Of a stretch of 64,000 nucleotides of DNA, positions 15,501-24,500 are shown piece after piece. This DNA comes from Nostoc sp. PCC 7524 (GTDB taxonomy: Bacteria > Cyanobacteriota > Cyanobacteriia > Cyanobacteriales > Nostocaceae). The notes beneath the pieces were generated by a model. That model had not been told where the DNA came from, made no database searches, and worked only from the letters and a program-made list of their open reading frames with translations. The stretch's first letter is position 1, and every line of letters starts with the position of its first letter. The position numbers and the translations under genes were made by a program. Location of the stretch: the NCBI RefSeq assembly GCF_000316645.1, contig NC_019684.1, forward strand, positions 3,935,501 to 3,999,500. The letters run 5' to 3'.

Positions 15501-18500
15501 CACGTTACCGGGCGGGAGGAAACTCAAGATGCGGGGGCCACCCATACCGATGTCTGCATCGAGGGGAGTGGCTGGTTCAATTAAGTAACGGTAAGGTGCG
15601 ATCGCCTGCCGTCCATCAGGATTGATCACTTTCACGTCATACAATCCTAGAGGGGCGTTTCTAAAGTCAAAGGTAGCAATTAAATGTGTACCGTCTACGT
15701 ACTTGAAGCTAACGGGAGCATATTCCCCAAAGCCGGGGCGCACTAATTTCACAATGGCATTGGGGCTAAACTGTGCGCCATAAATATGGGTGGTGACGTA
15801 GCGAGTATCACCGCCCCTGTCAGTGGCGACGTTGGTAATACTGAAAGGTAGCAGTTCCGCCAGTAAACTGAGTTCGGTTTCTTGGTTGTATAGTCCCCGT
15901 ACCAGGATGTAGTAACTACCAGCTTGGGTATTAGCTATAACTAGGGATTGGTTTCCTGGCTGTTGACTTTCATAACTCGCGTCAACGTTTTGGCCATTGG
16001 GTAGGTCGTTGTAGCGAATATACAACTCGTTGAAGATGTTGGGGCGATCGCTAGTTAAGTTAACTTTCAGGGTTTGACCGAAGCCAACATCCACTCTGTA
16101 AAGCCGTTCTTGAGTGACTATCTGTTGATCAACTCTCTTGGGCGTGAGTGTTGCTTGGGAGGTGACACCCAACTGTAAGGTATCTGCACTGACATTAAAC
16201 GCATCTGTAGAAGCTGTAACGTTGTTGTTGTCTTTGATATCTTCATAGATTTCATTGAAGATATCGGTACGTACAATGATGCGGTACTGGCCAGGCAGAA
16301 CACCAGGAAGGGTGACGTTTTGGCGGTTGGTGTAGGTGGCGTTATTTTCTAAGCTGCCATTAATTATCGATGGTTGGTCAAAAGTACCGAGGAGACGGTC
16401 ATTAATATCCAAAATACCATCGGCGGAAAGGTACAGTGCATCCCTCCATCTACCTTTAGCTAAGTTGCCAAAGTTCTGGACTGTCCACTCAACGGCAATT
16501 TCTCCCCCGACTTTGCCACCGGGGGCGACGGTGACATTGGTGACTTGTAAGTCGGCTGGTGGTGGGACGGTGATGTTAAAGACAGTGCTAGCCAGACTGT
16601 TATTATTATCGTCAGCTTCGTAAACTGCACCCGCAGGACTGGAGCGATCGCCATCGGCTAAGACGATGATGTAGTAAGGGCCTGTTAAATCTGTGGGTAA
16701 TTTGAAGGTGACGGTGTTGGTGTAATTATTAGGGTTGCCTACTAAAGGTTGATTGAGGCCAACATCTACAGATGTAAGATAGCGATCGCTATTTAAATCC
16801 AAATATCTATCCGCCGATAGATAGACTAAATCACGCCAACGTCTTTGATTTGGTGGTACTTCCCCAACACCTGTGTTAGTTACGGTGTAATTAAAGTTGA
16901 TGGTTTGCCCAATGTTGATATTTTTGTCAGTGGGTAAGTCTGCAATGGTGATGTTAGTAACTTCTAAATCCGGTGGTGGAGTGAGGGTAATATTCACCGG
17001 CACTACTTTAATATTGTTGCCTTCATACTTAAATTCCGGCACACTATCACCCAAATTCCGCAACCCAGGCTCTAACGGTGGTAATTGTCCAAACAAGTTG
17101 GCATCAGTAAAGAAGATGAGGTGATATTTACCACTGATGCCATCAGGTAGGCGGAAGTCGTTAATTGTGGCTGAATAACTGCTTTCCTTCAACAGAGCGC
17201 CCTTACGGTTGTAAAAGGCAATCATCTGATCGCGACTATCTAATGTGGTATCCTCGGAGAGATATACCCGTTCCGTCCAAATACCCTCTCTGGTGTCTCG
17301 TCCCTCACCGTTGGTGTCTGAGTTTTTAACTGTCCAACCCAAAGATACTGGCTTACCAGAATTCAATTGCGGCAAGTTAGCCAGAGGGGTATTAGTAGAG
17401 GGGAGATTGTTAACATCAAATACCTGATTTGCAATCCGCAGTTGGGTAAACTGTAAATCTGGTTCGCGGTAAATAACGGGGAAGGAGTCGCTACGTTTTC
17501 TGTTATTAGTTAAGGAGTTTTCAAAGGCGCGATCGCGGTAGGTACGTTGATTAACAGTAGGATTCGAGCCACCGTAGGCATTGGTAATTACATAGATATA
17601 GTAATCACCGTATATCCCTCTGGGTAGTGTTACCCTTTGTGTTTGGGTATATTGATTGTTTGCAACTTCCTCTCGCCGAATCGTAAATCTACTTAGCAGC
17701 GTCCCTTTATGGGGTTCAAAATCGTCAGGATTCCCTTGCCACAAATAAACTTCATCTGTCCAAGATTGTGTACCCGTCCAAATGGGGTTGTTATAGTTCT
17801 GGACAGTCCATTTGACATTCACCCCTTCCCCAGAATGGAATGGTCGCTGAGTATCGGCGACTGTAACGGTGACACTGTTAACTCGCAGATCCGCAGGTAA
17901 GGGATCGATTTCTACTGTCGTGTTGGCTGAGTTATTATCTATCTCAGATGTACCGCCGCCTTCCCACACTTCACTGGTACCAAACCAAGGATCAGCTGTG
18001 ACGATTACTTGTACAGCCTTGGCGGAGGTGGGTAGTTGGAATTCCGCCGAGTTGTTATAGGACTGATAGACTGGGCTACTACCAGTAGTATCAGCTGCTC
18101 CTAGCTGTTGACGAGAGTTAATTCGCGCTAGTCCTACGCGATCGCCTGTGTCTGTCACCAAATATACAAAATCTTGCCAGTTAGCGGCAGATTCTGCCCC
18201 TAGGTTAGTCACCGTCCAGTCAACTTTTAAGGTGCGGTCGCCTCCGGGTACAGTTACTGGTGCCGATGTCAAGACGGCGGTGACATTGCTCACAGCTAAA
18301 TCTGCGGCTATCTTGGGTTTAATCACCAACCTATTTGGTGAGGCTTTATAGTTGTTACTATCTAGTTGGTTGGGGTCGTCTGGGTTATTGTAAATTGCTG
18401 ATGTTACTTCCCTAACTGCATCGAAGGCATCGATCCAAGGCGTGACGTACCACTGACCTGTCACCCGTTGTGGTAAGGTGATAGTTTCTCTAAAGTATTC

Positions 18501-21500
18501 ACTTTGACCGGGATTCAGGGTAATGTTCCGGTTACGCTGTGTTGACAGTAAAATATCCTGTAGTGGGAAGAATCCATCTGCACCTTGCGCTATAGGTGAG
18601 GGTCGTTGTCTGGTTTTGGCTAGCCAGAAGGTATCTATCCAGCCACCTGTGCTGCTAATGGTTCTCTCTGAGCCAACGTTGGTGACTTTGTAGCGGACAG
18701 TGAAGCTAGTACCTTCATCCACTTCGATTTGTTCTACCACCACATCGGAGACTAGCAAATCCGCCGGTGCTAATTCTTGGATATTAAATAGTTGGGAACC
18801 TCCCAGGTTGTCGTCTTCTTGGGGATACTCTTGAACAACATTCCCCCCATCAGCTTCCACAACTATATAGCCTGGACCACTATAGTTGTCGGGAATTCTC
18901 AGATTAGTAATTTCCCTGGTGTAGCTTTCACTGGCTGCTAAAGCTGAGGCATTATCAATCGCACCTAAAAAGATATCTTTGGTAAAAACACCTTGTGAGT
19001 TTCTGCCATAGGAAAGATAAACGTTATCCCGCCAGCGTGGCGTTTTGGTTGCAACAACGCCTTCATTTGTCACCGTGTATTTAACGGAGAACACACCACC
19101 AGCTTTGAGTTCACCGATGGGTTCTACCTGGGAGACTGTCAGGTTGGGATAGAAGGGGAAGTTGATTTGGATAGCGTCGGTATCAACGGTAGTGTTGTCA
19201 GTGATATTACCCTCATAAATGAGGTTGGTACTGTTGGGGTTGAGTAAGGCATTGGCGTTGGTGATTACCTGAATTTGATACAGTCCTTGTAAACCTGTAG
19301 TGCCAATAAATTCCGGTACGCGTAAGCGTTCAGTGCGGGTATAACTACCGTTTTCATCCAGGGAATTATTGTAGATAAACGAACCCAAAACAATAGGCGC
19401 AGCGTTGGGTTGATTTTGGGGGACTAAGGCAATCCGATCTACCCAAGTCCCTGTGGCTGTACGACCTTTATTTTCTACCTTCCAAGTAACATCAATGGTT
19501 GCACCAGCTTGGACGGTTTGCGGTGCGGTAATTTCTGTTACTTGCAAATTAGGCGGATTGCGATCGCCAGGAATTTGGATCACAGACGAGATGATTCTTC
19601 TATTGTTGTTGGTGTAGATGAATTCGTAGGGATTCCCGGCTGTTACTACTACATACACCGGCCCGGCGTAACCGTTGGGAACAGGCAGTTGTACAGAACG
19701 GTTATAAGTGTTTTTAACATCTAACACGCCGAAATTCTGGAAGGTTCTGGTAGAGATGATCCCTGTACCATCGCTGTTACGGGCTAGTTGTACAATATCA
19801 GTCCAGGTGTTGGTGTTGGTCGGGCCGATCCCTTCGTTTTTAACTGTCCAGGAGACATTGAGGAAGTTGCCACCTGGGGAGCTAGTATCAGGAATGACTA
19901 AATTGGCATTAGCATCGGTAATGACTAAATCTGCGTAGCGGCTAGTAGCGACATCCAGATATTGCTCGGCTTTGCCTCTGTTATTATTCTCGCCTGTTGT
20001 GGTTTCTGCTACTTGGTTAGTAGCATCTGTTTGCACATATAAGTCATACCGTTCAGAGAAGAAGCCGATGGGTAGATTAACGGTCACATCACGAGTGTAA
20101 GATTCACCTTCACTCAAGAAGCCTGTATGGGTATATTCGCCAATTACCCGTTCAATCCCAGTTCTAGAGATGGCAATGATCTGGTCTACCCAGGTATTAC
20201 TTGAGCCAATGCCAGCAACACTATTAGTTACCTTCCAACTCACCTTAACCGGTACTTGGTTAGGAATGGTGACAAAGGAGGAGCGACCAGTGTTATCCGT
20301 TGGTTCAACGGCAATCTCTGTGCTGATTTCAACGTCAGATACAACTAAATCTGCGTGACTGATAATAATTTTCCGACCCGAAACTAACAGGCGATTATTA
20401 TTCTCATTGCTTTCTATGACTGTATTGTCAGCATCGGTGACCACTAGCAACTCATACTCACCATCTGCTAAGTTTTCGGGAATGGTGATTTGGCGAGAAA
20501 TTGTCCCCAAGGATGCTTGATTGCGGCTAAAGCTACCAATTTCAATTAAATTACCATCTTTGGACAGGTAAACTTTATCTACCCAAGTTTGATTGCTAAT
20601 CCCATTACCTGTTAAATCTGCAACTCTCCAAGTGAGGAAAAATTGGTCTTTTTGCGTTAAGTCTGTGGGGAATGTCGGCTCAATTTCGACTACTGTTAAA
20701 TCTGGTGTGGGTGCAGGGTTGAGGGTGATTTCATCACTAACTATCTGGTTGTTAGTTTCGTTGGTTTCCCCTTCGGTATTGCCGACATCAGTCTGGATGA
20801 TGATGTAGTATTTACCTGCGATGAGTTGGGCGTTAGTTAAGGGTAGGGGGATAGTGCGGGTGTAGCTTTCACCACCTGCTAATGGTACTTTGACGGCAGG
20901 AAGGTTGATTTGGATATCATCATTACTGATGGTTTTGTCTTGGGAAAGGTACAGGCGATCGCTCCACGCCACATTTGAGGTAGTCTCGTTACTGTTATTA
21001 GTAACAATCCAACTAACATTCAGGGTTTGACCCAAAAATGCTGATGTAGGTAAGGTTAGAGCCGGGTTAAAGTCTACTTGTAAATCAACGTCGGGGGCGT
21101 TGAGGAGGTTAATTATAAAGTCTTTGACAAAGGTTAATCCCCCGTTATCCGTTACCTTGACTTGAATGGTGAACTGAGGATTAGATGTAGCTTCATAATC
21201 TAGTAACGTGGAGTCGGCTACGACTAATCTATTGCTGTTGAGGGCAAAGCGACCTCCCGCATTATTCAGCAGTTCATAAGTGAAACTACTGCCTCTATCT
21301 TGGTCTGTAGTGCTAAAAGTACCAATAATTGTGCCGTTCGGACTGTTCTCCCGAATGTTGTTAGCACTTAAGGTAATATTACTAGGTGCTTCATTCTCGT
21401 TAGTCAGATTAATCGTCAGGTTGCTGTCAACACTCAACCCACCCGCATCGGTACTGCGGACATTAATTACATAGCTAGTTTGACTTTCAAAGTCGAGAAC

Positions 21501-24500
21501 TGCACCCTGAGCTACCCGAATTTCGTTACCATTCACCAAGGTAAACCATTCATTACCTGAGAGTAATGTATAGCTATGGCTATCTCCCACATCCGGGTCA
21601 GTGGTGGTTAATCTCCCAACTAAAATTTCTGGTGCGCTGTTTTCTGGAACACTAATTGGGTTGAGAGTGATGTTTGTAGGCCTCTCGTTAACATCTTGAA
21701 CGGTGATTGTGAAGGGAACTTCTACACTCAAGCCACCAGAATCTGTCACCCGCACACTAATGTTATAGCTGGTTTTGGCTTCGTAGTTAAGGACATTTGC
21801 TCTAGCAACTACTAATTCATACTGACCTGTTTGTAGATTCCTTTGAATGGCGAAGGGTCTGTCAGCGTCTTGATTGACTATAGCCAGAGTGTGGGTATCA
21901 GTAACATCCGGGTCAGTAATGGTAAATCTGCCTACTACAGCACCAACAGCACTATTCTCTGCTATCTGGGTGCTGTCTAAGCTGAGATTGGGGGAGCCAT
22001 TGGCTGGTAGACTGACTTGAATTCCCAGTGGGCGGGAAGTGTTATTATATGTTCCCGTTAATCCTAAATTTCCTAGAGGAACGCCCCTGAGACGAATAGC
22101 ATCCAGGTCTTCTTTAGATAAAACCGTGTTGTAGATGAATACGTTATCAATTAGACCTTGGAAATAGCCGCCAAATGTGGGGTTGCTTCCGATATGTAAG
22201 TAATTTAAACCTTCATTAAAAATTCCTGTCTCAGTCAAAACTTGATCATTAACATACAAGCTAACTAGACCTGTAGTTTGGTTATAGGTAGCTGCGATAA
22301 ATGTCCAATTCTCTGTATCTATAGGTATTTCTGGGGCATTCGCTACATTTGTAGTATTTAAAAGAGTGCCGCTTCCAGAAAAGGTAGACCAACGAAATGT
22401 ATTTGTTGTCGTACTGTTGGTATTGCGATTATCAATAACTAAACTGCGATCAAAGCCCCCATTATCATGGGAAATGATCGCCATTTGACCTTGTGTGCTG
22501 GGTTTGACCCAAGCACCCCAAGACATGAGGGGATAATGGCTAGGGTTGACATCCAAATTCACCCGGATAACTTGCGGATTCAGTCCACTACCGTTGAAAG
22601 AATATGCCTGACCACTATATCCTTGATTGCTTAGGGCTGCGCCTGTAACAATGCCGTTATTACCACTACCACTGACATCGACGGCATTACCCTCAAAGGG
22701 GAAGTAAGCTAACAGATTTGAATGTTGCAGTCTGCTAATTTCCACTCCTGATGTCAAACCAGTCGTTACAGCTATGTAGTAGCTGCCTCGCAAGTTGGTT
22801 GGTAGGGTTACTGTTTCAGTGCGCTGGAAGCTATCAAATACTGAATTAGGAATGAGTGAGCCTGTGTTGGTAAATTCCGAACCAAGAAGCAGATCATCAC
22901 TATCACCGATAGTTTCGTTTTGGCTTAAGATAATGCGACTGCGCCAGGATGTAGCGGTGGCTGTCCCTTGGTTTTTCACTTTCCAAGTGACTTGGACAGA
23001 TGCGGGATTACCGATGAGTTGGCTATTATCAACGCTGACATCAGTAACTACTAAATCAGGCGCAACAGCTGGAACTGGGGTATTTGTTACCTGAATTTCT
23101 TTAACAACAACGTTATTGGTTTCGTCGCTTTCAAATTGTTTGTAGCGGTCATCAGCCACAAATAGTAGATATCCTGTTCCGGCTGCGACTCTGGGAAAAA
23201 CAAATTTAGCACTTGTCAGGTTCTCTGCAATACTACCATTGCTGAGGATTGTTGTTTCTAGCGATCGCCCTAAGAAAATATCAGTGATATCTAACTGGTT
23301 ATCTGTAGAGAAGTAAACCCCACTACTCCAAGGCTGGTTGGCAGTGGCTGCATTGCCTCGATTACCAACGCGCCAGTTGACTGTGATGGTAGAACCAGGA
23401 TCAACCTGACTAGGAGCATTAATTCCTTCTGCAATAATGTAGAGGTCTGGTAATGATGGATTTGTAACTTGTGTAGTGTTGTTTACATAAGTAATGCCGC
23501 TAGCAGGTAAAGTTCCTGTGTTAACAACTCTAGCTTCAGTAAAGGTCAGATTGCCTGATGAGACGTTGGCTGTACCACTGTTATTAAATGTAACTCTTTG
23601 AAAGGGAGTGCTATTATCCAGAGTGTTACGATCCAAGGATTTGGTTACAATGCCAGTGTTGGTTAAAATACCATTCACCATGCCTGAACCATTGGTATTA
23701 AAAATATTAAAATTACCTTGGTTGTTAATTACACTGCCCTGACCTGCGGAAATACCGCCAACTCTCCAGTTAACTGTACCCCAATTGTTCAGAGTATGAC
23801 CAGCACCTAAAGTGCGACCACCGGAGATCAGATTCAGAGTTCCTTGAGGAGCTATATTTGTCACACCATTGCCACTCAGGGTGCCACCACTCCATTCAAA
23901 GGTATTAGTGGCTGTGAGTACACCATTTACATATAGGGTACCGTTTGACAGTGTTAAAAAGGCGATCGCTCCATTCCCTTGCAGATTCAGGGTACCGGCA
24001 CTCATCGTGAGTGTGCCACCTCCTTCAAGGGTGGCAGAGGTGGCAAAGTTGTAGATGTCTATCCCTTCATTCCCCAACTGCAAACTGCTACCTTCTTTGA
24101 TGACAACGGTGTTATCGAAGGTGCCATTTCCGAGCAGGTACAAGCCACCACTGTCAATAGATACAATCCCGCTACTGCTGAGACTACCAAAGAAGTTGTT
24201 GGTACCTGTGCTGTTTCTTTTGATGAGACTACCTTGGTTGTCTAATGTGCCACTAAAGGAGTCATTGGTTTCGATGTAAAGTTGCCCTTGGTTAATCCAT
24301 TTGGCTCCGTTAGATGTGGTGACATTTCCGCCTTGCCATGTGGCTGTGTCTGTGTTGGTTAACTGCCGACCGGAAAGGGTTTTGCTGAAGTTAGCATTGG
24401 GATTAGTGTTGCTGATGTTGAGGGTGCCTACACTCATCGTGGTGTTGGCACTGCCACTGAGTGTGCCTGCTCTCCAGTTATAGGTACCGACTTGAAAATT